NCBI GenBank assembly: GCA_937920235.1 | Contig: CALGUK010000013.1 | Location: 1-38,774 of the forward strand | Source: an uncultured Clostridia bacterium | Lineage (GTDB): Bacteria > Bacillota > Clostridia > Oscillospirales > Acutalibacteraceae | DNA length: 38,774 bases | Direction: 5' to 3' | Part shown: piece after piece, positions 9,291 through 17,877 of the stretch | How positions within the stretch are numbered: position 1 is the first letter of the stretch | Layout of the letters: the number at the start of each line of letters is the position of its first letter | Program-made: the position numbers and the translations under genes | The notes under the pieces: generated by a model | What the model saw: the letters and a program-made list of their open reading frames with translations, nothing else | What the model was told of the DNA's origin: nothing | Databases searched by the model: none

Positions 9291-10457
9291 TTAGTTAAAA
9301 GCGTGTTCAACAGTTATCACAATAAAATATCTTTCGTCTATTTTGCTCAATTTATTTTCAATTGTCTTTCTTATTTCGTCGTTACTCATTTTAAAACGGT
9401 GGGGGACAATAAGATCAAAAATCAGATTTGTATGAGTAGGTCCGTCAACAACACGAAAATCGTGAAGTGACATTTCCTCTGAAATTTCTCTGACAATATT
9501 TTCTGTCATTTTCTTAAGGCTGTTTATTCTTTCGTCATCTGTTACAATAGGGTCAGTATGAATCGAAATTACCAAGCCGTACTCACTGAGAATATCGCGC
9601 TCAATAAGGTCTATAACGTCATGTATATCCATTATATCACCGCGAGAAGATACTTCGGCGTGAGCAGAGGCAAATTTCCTTCCCGGGCCGTAATCGTGGA
9701 TGATTAAATCATGAACTCCAACAATTTTTTCGTATGAAAGAATTGTTTGTTCTATTTTTTCCGTAAACTCCTTGTCGGCAGGCTTACCGAGAAGGTCATC
9801 CATGGTGTCTTTGAGAATATTTATTCCTGCAATAAATACGAAAAGAGCAACGATTAGACCGAGATATCCGTCAATGTTTATTTCGGAAAAAGCAGAAACA
9901 ACAAGTGCGGTAAGTGCAACAGCGGTGGCAAGACAGTCGGAAAAACTGTCCTTCATAACGGCAAGCATGGGTGCGGAGTTGATTTTGAGTCCTAATTTCC
10001 GATTGAAAAAACCGAGCCAGAGCTTTGCAAGTATGCTTACAATCAGAATAACAAGGGAAACGGTTGAATATTTTACGGGAACAGGGTTGATAATCTTGTC
10101 AACGGAGCTTCTGAAAAGTTCTATTCCCATAAGAAGAACAACAAAGGAAACAGCAAGGGCAGCTACATATTCGGCTCTGCCGTGACCGTACGGATGGTCC
10201 TTGTCCGCAGGCTTTGAGGACATCTTTACACCGGCAAGGGATATAATCGATGCTCCTGCATCCGACAGATTATTAACTGCGTCTGCGGTGATTGAAATAC
10301 TTCCTGAAACTATACCGGCAAAATATTTTATTACTGCAAGAAAAAGATTAACTGTTATTCCGGTAATACTGCCGAGAGTTCCGTATGCATTCCGCACACG
10401 CATATCGTTAACATTTTCGCTGTCGCGTATAAAGAGTTTAATAAGAATTGTATGCAT
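9291..10457 (-). CDS. Cation diffusion facilitator family transporter
   Basis: A membrane antiporter predicted to export a divalent metal such as zinc, manganese, iron or cobalt. The start ATG at 10457 (388 residues, MHTILIKLFI) is preferred over an upstream ATG at 10478, because AGAGG lies nine bases before it and the downstream sequence matches the usual family N-terminus. Six transmembrane segments lie in residues about 25-210. Metal-site residues are visible in ITADAVNNLSDAG and in HPYGHGRAEY. A cytoplasmic dimerisation domain follows (VHDLIIHDYGPGRKFASAHAEV), then a further C-terminal extension of about 80 residues. The gene overlaps the end of the TetR gene by about 20 bases, so the two are translationally coupled and the regulator probably controls the transporter. 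Confidence 0.9.
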   Translation of the reverse strand: MHTILIKLFIRDSENVNDMRVRNAYGTLGSITGITVNLFLAVIKYFAGIVSGSISITADAVNNLSDAGASIISLAGVKMSSKPADKDHPYGHGRAEYVAALAVSFVVLLMGIELFRSSVDKIINPVPVKYSTVSLVILIVSILAKLWLGFFNRKLGLKINSAPMLAVMKDSFSDCLATAVALTALVVSAFSEINIDGYLGLIVALFVFIAGINILKDTMDDLLGKPADKEFTEKIEQTILSYEKIVGVHDLIIHDYGPGRKFASAHAEVSSRGDIMDIHDVIDLIERDILSEYGLVISIHTDPIVTDDERINSLKKMTENIVREISEEMSLHDFRVVDGPTHTNLIFDLIVPHRFKMSNDEIRKTIENKLSKIDERYFIVITVEHAFN

Positions 10458-11058
10458 TTGTAAGAGCCTCTTTACCATCTTCGCCTAAAATACCCCAGAG
10501 ACCGAGCGTGGTGATGTTGAACCACATTTCAGCAACCTTATGCGGCTCCCATTCCGGATGCAGACAGCACCAGGAATATACGAGGCCTATAAGGCCGAAT
10601 TTACCGTAATTATATGCGAAATCATACTTTGAGGGATCCATCTTCGGAAAAATATCCGACATAAGCTCAAAAATCTTTTCGTTGAGCATATCACCGATCT
10701 TATGGCTGAAATGAGCATCTCCGTTTTCGCCGAGGAGCATTGTGTAAACATCCATGTGCTTATGGAAATGCATACATATTCCTTCGCATACTTCAATTCC
10801 GTTTTTGACAATATCTTTGGTCGAAATAGAAGCCATTTCTTCTTCAAATTCGGAAAAAACTTCATCTTCAATGGACTCTATAAGCGAATATACATCGTTG
10901 TAGTGGAGATAAAAAGTACCTCTGTTAATTTCTACTTTATCAGTCAGCTCTTTGACTGTTATTTTTTGTATTGATTTTGTTCGTGAAAGCTCCACAAGAC
11001 CCTGACGGATGAGCTTTTTTGTGCGTCTGACACGGCTATCATTTTCGTTAGTTGCCAT
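10438..11058 (-). CDS. TetR/AcrR family transcriptional regulator
   Basis: A 206-residue protein, starting at MATNEND (11058), where GGAG lies nine bases upstream; a longer frame to 11130 would place the promoter inside the gene. The N-terminal helix-turn-helix (about residues 12-58, with KITVKELTDKVEINRGTFYLHY) is the standard TetR DNA-binding domain. The rest is an all-helical ligand-binding domain of the DhaS-like (TetR_C_7) type. It is co-transcribed with the cation transporter that overlaps its 3' end, and is divergent from the ABC-FtsX operon 190 bases away, so it may control either or both. I found no clean palindromic operator in the divergent region. Confidence 0.88.
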   Translation of the reverse strand: MATNENDSRVRRTKKLIRQGLVELSRTKSIQKITVKELTDKVEINRGTFYLHYNDVYSLIESIEDEVFSEFEEEMASISTKDIVKNGIEVCEGICMHFHKHMDVYTMLLGENGDAHFSHKIGDMLNEKIFELMSDIFPKMDPSKYDFAYNYGKFGLIGLVYSWCCLHPEWEPHKVAEMWFNITTLGLWGILGEDGKEALTNAYNSY

Positions 11059-11089
11059 ATAATCATCTCCATTGTGTTGATTTATTGTC

Positions 11090-11118
11090 ATTATATCACC
11101 TATCTGTATAATAATCAA
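11090..11118 (-). promoter_or_regulatory. Promoter of the TetR-CDF operon
   Basis: TTGATT (11118-11113), 17-base spacer, TATAAT (11095-11090) on the minus strand, with TG one base before the -10 (extended -10). It lies about 30 bases upstream of the chosen TetR start. Confidence 0.75.
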
Positions 11119-11199
11119 CATTTTATTCATTATTTTTTTATAATTAACAGTTTGTTCAAAATCTAATTTTTAAAACTTATAGAATTATTATAAATAATA

Positions 11200-11208
11200 T
11201 GATATAAT
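11200..11208 (+). promoter_or_regulatory. Extended -10 promoter of the ABC-FtsX operon
   Basis: TGATATAAT on the plus strand, about 40 bases before the start codon of the ATPase gene. There is no good -35 at 17 bases, so recognition would depend on the extended -10. Confidence 0.55.
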
Positions 11209-11250
11209 ACACGTTAATATGGACAAATGATGTCTTAAGGAGTGAACTTT

Positions 11251-11952
11251 ATGTCCTTTATAGAATTTAAAAATGTCTCGAAGATATATAAAACGGGTGA
11301 GATTGAAATCAAGGCAGTTGATTCAATAAATTTCCCGATTGAAAAAGGCGAGTTTGTCGTTGTTGTAGGACCTTCCGGTGCCGGTAAAACTACCGTGCTC
11401 AATATGCTCGGCGGAATGGATATGCCCACTGCCGGCGTGATTGATGTTGACGGAACCGATATTGCACAGTTTAACGAAAAACAGTTGACACAGTATCGCC
11501 GTGATGACGTCGGTTTCGTTTTTCAGTTTTATAACCTTGTTCAGAATCTTACGGCTTATGAAAATGTTGAACTTGCAACACAGATATGCAAAAATCCGGT
11601 AGATGCACAGGAATTGCTGACAGAGGTGGGACTTGCCAACCGAAAAGACAATTTCCCCTCACAGCTTTCGGGCGGCGAACAGCAGAGGGTTGCCATTGCA
11701 CGTGCTCTTGCCAAAAATCCAAAGCTTCTGCTTTGCGATGAGCCTACGGGTGCACTTGATTATATTACGGGTAAATCTATTCTTAAGCTTTTGCAGGACA
11801 CCTGCAGAGAAAAAGGAATGACGGTTATTGTTATTACCCATAATTCTGCATTGATGCCTATGGCGGATAAAATCATTAAAATTAACGACGGCAGAGTTGA
11901 GAGAATACTCCTCAATGAACACCCTACACCCGTCGAACAGATTGAATGGTAA
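11251..11952 (+). CDS. ABC transporter ATP-binding protein, MacB/LolD type
   Basis: A 233-residue ATPase. The ATG at 11251 is chosen because TAAGGAG ends nine bases before it; an in-frame GTG at 11242 overlaps that site. Walker A is GPSGAGKTT (about residue 40), the signature is LSGGEQQRVAIARAL (about 140-154) and Walker B is LLLCDEPTGALD. The lineage is the one that partners FtsX/MacB permeases and drives mechanical work on the extracytoplasmic side rather than classical transport. It is followed after 12 bases by the FtsX permease on the same strand, and the two almost certainly form one complex. Confidence 0.93.
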   Translation: MSFIEFKNVSKIYKTGEIEIKAVDSINFPIEKGEFVVVVGPSGAGKTTVLNMLGGMDMPTAGVIDVDGTDIAQFNEKQLTQYRRDDVGFVFQFYNLVQNLTAYENVELATQICKNPVDAQELLTEVGLANRKDNFPSQLSGGEQQRVAIARALAKNPKLLLCDEPTGALDYITGKSILKLLQDTCREKGMTVIVITHNSALMPMADKIIKINDGRVERILLNEHPTPVEQIEW

Positions 11953-11964
11953 GGATTACTGGTT

Positions 11965-14900
11965 ATGACTAAATCACTTATGAAAGATTTCCGCAGAGAA
12001 ATAAAAAAAAGCATAGCGAGATTTATTTCCATTATGCTCATAGTTGCTCTCGGTGTTGCATTTTATGCGGGTGTTCGTTCAACAATGCCTGCAATGCATA
12101 AAACGGCAGACGCGGTTTATGATAGCGAGGACCTTATGGATATTCGTGTTGCAGGCAGTTTGGGGCTTACCAGCAATGATATTGAGGCTATCGGTAAAAT
12201 TGATGGTGTGTCAAAGGTTGAAGGAACATTTACAACGGATTTTCTCTGTCTTGTAAACTCCGAAGAAATTGTAACCCGGGTAATTTCAATGCCTGACACA
12301 ATAAACGATATAAAGCTTAAAGAGGGCAGATTTCCTGAAAAGTATTATGAATGTCTTGCGAGCGATGAGTTCCTTGACGAGTCAGGACTCAAGATAGGAG
12401 ACGCTTTTGAACTCACAACGGGAAGCGATACTGAGGTTTCCGAAACACTTGCAACGGATACATATCAGATAGTCGGCACCTGTTCATCCTCATATTTCCT
12501 TAACGGAAATGTCGGGACTGCCACAGTGGGCGACGGAATGGGCGACGGTTATATCGTCATTCCGACTCAGGCGTTTGTCTCAGATGTTTACACTTCGGTT
12601 TATGTAACGGTCGACGGAGCAAAAGAGCTTAACTGTTACGGCGACGAATACCGTGAGCTCATTGCATCGGTTAGTGAAAAAATTGAAGAAATTTCCGGCA
12701 GACAGTGTAAAATCAGATACAACGAGCTTCGTACCGAGAGTGCGTCAAGACTTGAAAAAGCGAGAAATGATTACAACTCCGCGCAACTTATTATCCAGGA
12801 AGAAATAGAAATGGCAGCAGATGAGCTTGCGGCAAGAGAACAGCTTATAGAACAGAGCCGTCAGGAGATAGAGTCCAATAAATCACTTCTTGAAAATGCA
12901 GAGGCAAATCTTCCGGTATATCAGCAGAAGGTTGCAGAGGCAGAGGTAACAATTGCCGAAAGTGAGCGTCAGCTTGCACTCGTCAGAGAGGCTCTTGATG
13001 CGAGCCGTGTTGAGCTGGAATATGCAGTCGGTCAGTTGGAGGATCTTAAGCAGGACCCCAATGCGACTATTGAAGAAATTGAGCGCGCAACCTCTACGGT
13101 TAACGCTATGCAGAATGCATATAATATGGTCGAAAATGAGGTCGTGGCAGGAGAGCAACAGCTTGAGGCAGGTAAAACCGAATTGCTTCAGGCACAGATT
13201 GCGGTGAGCCAGCTTCAGACGGCAATAGCTTCAAAGGGCGAGCTTTATCAGGCTGAGCAGGAGATAACCGATGCGGATACTATGCTCAAAGAGGCCCGTG
13301 AAGAGTATGAGACATATAAAGCAGACGCACTTGCCGAGCTTGAGGATGCCGAAAATAAAATGAAAGAGGCAGAGCGTAAGGTCAATGAAATGGAAGTGCC
13401 GGTATGGTATGTACTTGACCGTGAAAGTATTGAAGCATATATGAGTTATATCACCGATTCTGACAGTATCGGTGCAATCGGGACCGTTTTCCCGATGATA
13501 TTCTTCCTTGTTGCCGCACTTGTGAGCCTTACAACAATGACCCGAATGGTTGAAGAGGAAAGAATGCAGATAGGAACTCTCAAGGCACTCGGATATGGAA
13601 AATTGGCAATAGCATCAAAGTATCTTTTGTATGCGGCCACCGCAAGTATTCTCGGAAGTATTCTCGGCGCTGTAATAGGTGAAATAACGATTCCTCAGAT
13701 AATCATAAAAGCATACAAAGCCGTTTACTACAATCTTGGAGAAAACGTAATTTCTTTCAATCTGTATTACGCTCTCACGGCAAGCGCCGTTGCAACTCTT
13801 TGCACAACCGCGGCGGCTTTCTTTGCTTGCTATCACTCTCTTCGCAGTGTTCCGTCAGAACTTATGCGTCCCGTTGCGCCTAAGGCCGGCAAGAGAACAA
13901 TCCTCGAAAAGATACCTTTTATCTGGCAACGTCTTAATTTCGGTCAGAAATCTGCTTTCCGTAATTTGTTCAGATATAAAAAGCGTTTCTTTATGACTTT
14001 GTTCGGTGTAGGCGGATGTATGGCACTTCTTATCGTGGGGCTCGGAATACGCGATTCGATTTCGTCAATGACCGAATACCAGTACGGTGAAATTTTCAAA
14101 TATACCGATAAAGTAAGCGTCGATTCAAGTCTTACAAGAGCTGAACGTCGCAGTATGCTGTCAACTGTTGAAACCGTTCCGGGAATTGAGGATTATATCC
14201 AGGTTAACCGAACTATGATTTCTGCTTCGTTAAACGGCTCGGCAGATAAAAAAGATACAAAGCAGGCATATCTCGTTATACCGTCAGAAACCGAAGATTT
14301 TACTGAGTTTATTACGCTGAGACACAGAACAGGCGACCGGGCGGAAATCGACCTTTCCGAAAACGGCGTAATAATCACGGAAAAATATGCCGACCTGCTC
14401 GGAGTGGAAAAAGGCGACAGCATATATCTCAAGATAGATGAGTCAACGGTTACACCCAAGGAGGTCAAGGTTGCCGATATAACAGAGAATTATATTTTCA
14501 ATTATATTTATATGACACCGTCTGCATATCAGTCACTTTACGGGGTTGAAGCGGAAATAAATCTGTTGATGATTAAGTCTGCAGGACTGCTTAATGACGA
14601 TAACCTCAGATTGGTAATGACCAGCATTGACGGCGTGAATTCCGTAATAACAAATTCCGATGAACTCGAAAGCATAAACGAGGTTATCAACAATCTTTAT
14701 TTTGTAATAATTCTTATGGTGGCTTCAGCGGCGATATTGGCCTTCGTTGTGCTCTACAATCTGAATAATATCAATATCACCGAAAGACGCCGTGAGCTTG
14801 CGACATTCCGGCTTCTCGGCTTTTATAACGGCGAATTGGCTTCATATGTTTACCGCGAAAACATAATCCTTACGGCTTTGGGTATTGTGCTCGGTATTTT

Positions 14901-15096
14901 ACTCGGCATTGTACTTCATAAATTCGTTATGATTACGGTTGAAACCGATGTGTATATGTTCGGCAGAGAAATTGAACCTTTCAGTATAGTGATTGCTATG
15001 ATTCTCACTGTAATTTTCACTGCGGCGGTAAATGCTATAATGTACTTTAAGCTGAAAAAGATTGATATGGTTGAATCACTCAAATCAGTAGAATAA
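11965..15096 (+). CDS. FtsX-like ABC permease with long extracytoplasmic coiled coil
   Basis: A 1043-residue membrane protein. The N-terminal membrane segment is at about residues 13-34, followed by a MacB-type extracellular domain. A long Glu/Gln/Ala-rich coiled coil occupies about residues 260-475 (heptad-like SRLEKARNDYN through ENKMKEAERKVNEME). Then comes a first FtsX core with three membrane helices (about 503-622), a helix at about 672-695, a second extracellular domain, and a second FtsX core with three helices (about 911-1035). Eight helices and an inserted coiled coil fit the large Gram-positive FtsX/HlyD-like exporters. Substrate is unknown; peptide or lipid extrusion, or activation of a wall hydrolase, are family-based possibilities. 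It is co-transcribed with the ATPase, and the cyclophilin gene follows after 17 bases. Confidence 0.9.
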   Translation: MTKSLMKDFRREIKKSIARFISIMLIVALGVAFYAGVRSTMPAMHKTADAVYDSEDLMDIRVAGSLGLTSNDIEAIGKIDGVSKVEGTFTTDFLCLVNSEEIVTRVISMPDTINDIKLKEGRFPEKYYECLASDEFLDESGLKIGDAFELTTGSDTEVSETLATDTYQIVGTCSSSYFLNGNVGTATVGDGMGDGYIVIPTQAFVSDVYTSVYVTVDGAKELNCYGDEYRELIASVSEKIEEISGRQCKIRYNELRTESASRLEKARNDYNSAQLIIQEEIEMAADELAAREQLIEQSRQEIESNKSLLENAEANLPVYQQKVAEAEVTIAESERQLALVREALDASRVELEYAVGQLEDLKQDPNATIEEIERATSTVNAMQNAYNMVENEVVAGEQQLEAGKTELLQAQIAVSQLQTAIASKGELYQAEQEITDADTMLKEAREEYETYKADALAELEDAENKMKEAERKVNEMEVPVWYVLDRESIEAYMSYITDSDSIGAIGTVFPMIFFLVAALVSLTTMTRMVEEERMQIGTLKALGYGKLAIASKYLLYAATASILGSILGAVIGEITIPQIIIKAYKAVYYNLGENVISFNLYYALTASAVATLCTTAAAFFACYHSLRSVPSELMRPVAPKAGKRTILEKIPFIWQRLNFGQKSAFRNLFRYKKRFFMTLFGVGGCMALLIVGLGIRDSISSMTEYQYGEIFKYTDKVSVDSSLTRAERRSMLSTVETVPGIEDYIQVNRTMISASLNGSADKKDTKQAYLVIPSETEDFTEFITLRHRTGDRAEIDLSENGVIITEKYADLLGVEKGDSIYLKIDESTVTPKEVKVADITENYIFNYIYMTPSAYQSLYGVEAEINLLMIKSAGLLNDDNLRLVMTSIDGVNSVITNSDELESINEVINNLYFVIILMVASAAILAFVVLYNLNNINITERRRELATFRLLGFYNGELASYVYRENIILTALGIVLGILLGIVLHKFVMITVETDVYMFGREIEPFSIVIAMILTVIFTAAVNAIMYFKLKKIDMVESLKSVE

Positions 15097-15113
15097 TAAA
15101 AGGAGAATGAATT

Positions 15114-15707
15114 ATGTTTCATCAGTTAAATGCACCCGTTCAGGGTGATGTGCTTGCCACGTTAAAAACAAGTATGGGAGAAATCAAAATCAAGCTTTTC
15201 CCCGAGTTTGCGCCAAAGGCGGTTGAGAATTTCACAACCCATGCCAAAAACGGATATTATGACGGACTTATTTTTCACCGCGTAATAGATAACTTTATGA
15301 TTCAGGGCGGTGACCCGCTGGGAACGGGAACAGGCGGTGAGAGCATCTGGGGACATTCTTTCGAGGATGAGTTTACAGGCGAACTTCATAACCTTCGTGG
15401 CGCGCTTTGTATGGCAAATGCAGGTCCAAACACAAACGGCAGTCAGTTTTTCATTGTTCAGGCAAAGGAGTGCCCGGAGGACCTTATCGAACAGATGAGA
15501 ATGGCAGACGAGCGAGTTTTTCCGACTGAGTGCATTGAGGCTTATGAGAAAATCGGCGGCACACCGTGGCTTGATTTCCGTCACACTGTTTTCGGACAGG
15601 TTTTTGAGGGGATGGATGTAGTTGATGCCATTGCAAAGGTGCCTGCAGATTATTTCAACAATAAGCCAAAAGAGGATGTAGTTATCGAAACAATTATCAT
15701 CGAATAA
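15114..15707 (+). CDS. Peptidyl-prolyl cis-trans isomerase, cyclophilin type
   Basis: A 197-residue cytoplasmic protein (no signal peptide) that should speed up proline isomerisation during folding. Cyclophilin motifs are plain: FHRVIDNFMIQGGDP with the catalytic arginine near residue 55, NTNGSQFFIV, and HTVFGQVFEGMDVVDAI. It carries an insertion of about 30 residues (AKECPEDLIEQMRMADERVF onward) between the active-site strands, as in several clostridial members. AAAGGAG precedes the ATG. It follows the FtsX gene closely and may share its transcript; a hairpin after its stop codon (15745-15767) probably ends most transcripts. Confidence 0.93.
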   Translation: MFHQLNAPVQGDVLATLKTSMGEIKIKLFPEFAPKAVENFTTHAKNGYYDGLIFHRVIDNFMIQGGDPLGTGTGGESIWGHSFEDEFTGELHNLRGALCMANAGPNTNGSQFFIVQAKECPEDLIEQMRMADERVFPTECIEAYEKIGGTPWLDFRHTVFGQVFEGMDVVDAIAKVPADYFNNKPKEDVVIETIIIE

Positions 15708-15744
15708 AACCTTATAATAAATGAATTGCGCCTTTCGCGTAGTG

Positions 15745-15767
15745 GCAGGCTTCCACGCCTGCTTTTT
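15745..15767 (+). terminator. Short GC-rich hairpin with T-run between cyclophilin and MTA-deaminase genes
   Basis: GCAGGC and GCCTGC pair around a six-base loop and are followed by TTTTT. The T-run directly precedes the AGGAG ribosome site of the next gene, so the hairpin could act as a partial terminator or leader attenuator for the salvage operon. Confidence 0.5.
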
Positions 15768-15782
15768 AGGAGAGATAAAACT

Positions 15783-17081
15783 ATGCTATTCAAAAACATC
15801 TCAATTATCAACGAAAATCTTGAAATACAAAAGAATATGTATGTGGGTGTTAAAGGCGATAAAATCGACTATGTAGGTACTGAAAGGCCACAGAAAAATT
15901 ACGGGGAGGAATATGACGGCACAGGCAAGGTGCTGTCAGCGGGATTTGTAAATCTGCACACACATTCGCCGATGACTCTTCTTCGCGGTTATGCTGAGAA
16001 CTTGCCTCTTGACCGTTGGCTTAATGAAAAGGTCTTTCCTTTTGAAGACAGACTTAACTGTGACCGTGCATATTACGGCACGATGCTTTCAATAGCAGAA
16101 ATGCTTTCAAGCGGGACAACGTCTTTTACCGATATGTATTTTTTCGGCGACGGTGTAATGAAGGCGGTAATCGAGAGTAAGGCAAAAACCAATTTCGGAC
16201 GCTCAATTGTATCGTTTGTCGATGAGAATATTACCGAAAATGACAGATTTCAAGAGGGACTCTGTCTCGCCGAAAAATACCACAACACACAGAACGGAAA
16301 AATAAAAATTGATATGAGTCTGCACGCGGAATATACAAACTGTCTTTCGATTATTGAGCAGTTCGGTGAATTCACAAGCGGAAAAGATTTTATCAATCAT
16401 ATTCACCTTTCCGAAACCAAGGCGGAACACGAAAACTGCAAGGCAAAATACGGAAAAACTCCTGCTCGTCTTTTCTATGACGCAAAGGTTTTTGACAGCC
16501 CTGCAATCCTTGCACATTGTGTATGGGTTGAGGATGATGATATGGATATCTTCAAAGAGACCGGCGCTACGGTTGCTCATTGTCCTGCAAGCAATATGAA
16601 GCTCGGCAGCGGTTTCTGCAATACCCGTAAGCTTCTTGAAAAAGGTGTGAATATCGGTATCGGAACAGATTCTGCTGCAAGTAATAACGGACTTGACATT
16701 ATGCGTGAAATGTATCTTGCCGCACTTCTACCCAAAGGAGTAAATAATCAGGCAGATATTGTCACACCGAAGGATATATACAAAATGGCAACGGTAAACG
16801 GATATAAAGCACAGGGCAGACATAACTGCGGTATGATTAAAGAGGGATATAAGGCTGACCTTGTTGTACTCAATATGACGATGCCAAATATGTATCCCGA
16901 TTTTGATGTGCTTAATAATATTGTCTATTCAGCCGATAAAAGTAATGTTGTTCTTACTATGGTTGACGGCGAAGTACTTTATAAAAACGGTGAATTCACA
17001 ACTATTGATGTGGAAAAAATTGGCTATGAGGTCAGCCGTCTTGTACGTGAGGTTGTAAATGAGGTAAATGCAAATGATTGA
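15783..17081 (+). CDS. mtaD: 5-methylthioadenosine/S-adenosylhomocysteine deaminase-type amidohydrolase
   Basis: A 432-residue metal-dependent hydrolase. The ATG at 15783 follows AGGAG; the frame is open 57 bases further but that part overlaps the hairpin and has no ribosome site. Metal ligands are visible: NLHTHSP (about residue 57), SLHAEY (about 181), HIHLSETKAEH (about 206) and GTDSAASNNGLD (about 295), the arrangement of the TrzN/AtzA/MtaD group. By family it removes the 6-amino group of methylthioadenosine or S-adenosylhomocysteine, giving methylthioinosine or S-inosylhomocysteine. The neighbours PNP and MtnA strongly favour the methylthioadenosine role. Its stop codon overlaps the PNP start by eight bases. 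Other amine hydrolases of the family cannot be excluded by sequence alone. Confidence 0.85.
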   Translation: MLFKNISIINENLEIQKNMYVGVKGDKIDYVGTERPQKNYGEEYDGTGKVLSAGFVNLHTHSPMTLLRGYAENLPLDRWLNEKVFPFEDRLNCDRAYYGTMLSIAEMLSSGTTSFTDMYFFGDGVMKAVIESKAKTNFGRSIVSFVDENITENDRFQEGLCLAEKYHNTQNGKIKIDMSLHAEYTNCLSIIEQFGEFTSGKDFINHIHLSETKAEHENCKAKYGKTPARLFYDAKVFDSPAILAHCVWVEDDDMDIFKETGATVAHCPASNMKLGSGFCNTRKLLEKGVNIGIGTDSAASNNGLDIMREMYLAALLPKGVNNQADIVTPKDIYKMATVNGYKAQGRHNCGMIKEGYKADLVVLNMTMPNMYPDFDVLNNIVYSADKSNVVLTMVDGEVLYKNGEFTTIDVEKIGYEVSRLVREVVNEVNAND

Positions 17082-17877
17082 AAAGGCAGTTGAGTTTATA
17101 AAATCACAGATTGGTGATACTTATGAGACAGGCATCATTCTGGGTAGCGGACTCGGTACTCTCGGTGAAAAAATATCGAATCCTCAATATGTTAATTATG
17201 CAGACATTCCCGGATTTCCCGTATCAACAGCACCCGGTCATATAGGCAGATTTGTTTTCGGCATGCTTAACGGGAAAAAGGTTATGTGTATGCAGGGCAG
17301 AATACATCTCTATGAGGGCTACCAGGTTGAAAACATTGTGATGCCGATCCGTGTTATGAAACTGATGGGTGTAAAAAAACTTATCGTCACAAACGCGGCA
17401 GGCGGTATCAACGAGAATTTTGATGTGGGCGATATTATGGTTATAACGGATCACATTAATTTTACGGGCAAAAACTGTCTCATAGGCAAAAACGATGACC
17501 GGTTTGGAGTAAGATTTCCGGATATGAGCTTCGGATATTCTCCTGAGCTTTCCGATGTTGCTTTCAGATGTGCCGAAAGATTGGGAATAAAGCTTCAAAA
17601 GGGAGTTTATATCGGCTGCACCGGACCTTCCTACGAAACACCTGCCGAAATACGCGCTTTCAGAATAATGGGTGCTGATGCGGTAGGTATGTCAACGGTT
17701 CAGGAGGTAATTGCCGCTAACCATTGCGGAATTGATGTGCTCGGATTTTCGCTTATCTCCAATAAAGCTGCAGGACTTTCGGGCGAAAGACTTACAGAAG
17801 AGGAAGTTCTTTTGATAGGAAATCAAAAAAGCGAAGTAATGCAAAAGCTTATAACTGAGATTGCAGGTGAGATATGA
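17074..17877 (+). CDS. Purine nucleoside phosphorylase, trimeric type (possible methylthioinosine phosphorylase)
   Basis: A 267-residue enzyme that splits purine nucleosides with phosphate to base and sugar 1-phosphate. The ATG at 17074 has GAGG nine bases upstream; another ATG six bases earlier is too close to it. Family marks are GSGLG (phosphate loop), APGHIGRF, GRIHLYEGY, VTNAAGGIN, GPSYETPAEIRA with the base-binding glutamate, and GMSTVQEV. The residue in SNKAAG is asparagine, which in trimeric PNPs goes with 6-oxopurines (inosine, guanosine), whereas methylthioadenosine phosphorylases carry aspartate. That fits methylthioinosine made by the upstream deaminase. It overlaps both neighbours, by eight bases and four bases. 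Confidence 0.92.
   Translation: MIEKAVEFIKSQIGDTYETGIILGSGLGTLGEKISNPQYVNYADIPGFPVSTAPGHIGRFVFGMLNGKKVMCMQGRIHLYEGYQVENIVMPIRVMKLMGVKKLIVTNAAGGINENFDVGDIMVITDHINFTGKNCLIGKNDDRFGVRFPDMSFGYSPELSDVAFRCAERLGIKLQKGVYIGCTGPSYETPAEIRAFRIMGADAVGMSTVQEVIAANHCGIDVLGFSLISNKAAGLSGERLTEEEVLLIGNQKSEVMQKLITEIAGEI

Noticed and set aside
9772..10185. A 137-codon frame antisense to the cation transporter gene
   Set aside because: It mirrors the transmembrane region of a well-supported transporter and has no start signals.
15162..15584. A 140-codon frame antisense to the cyclophilin gene
   Set aside because: It is the complement of conserved cyclophilin coding sequence and has no ribosome site.
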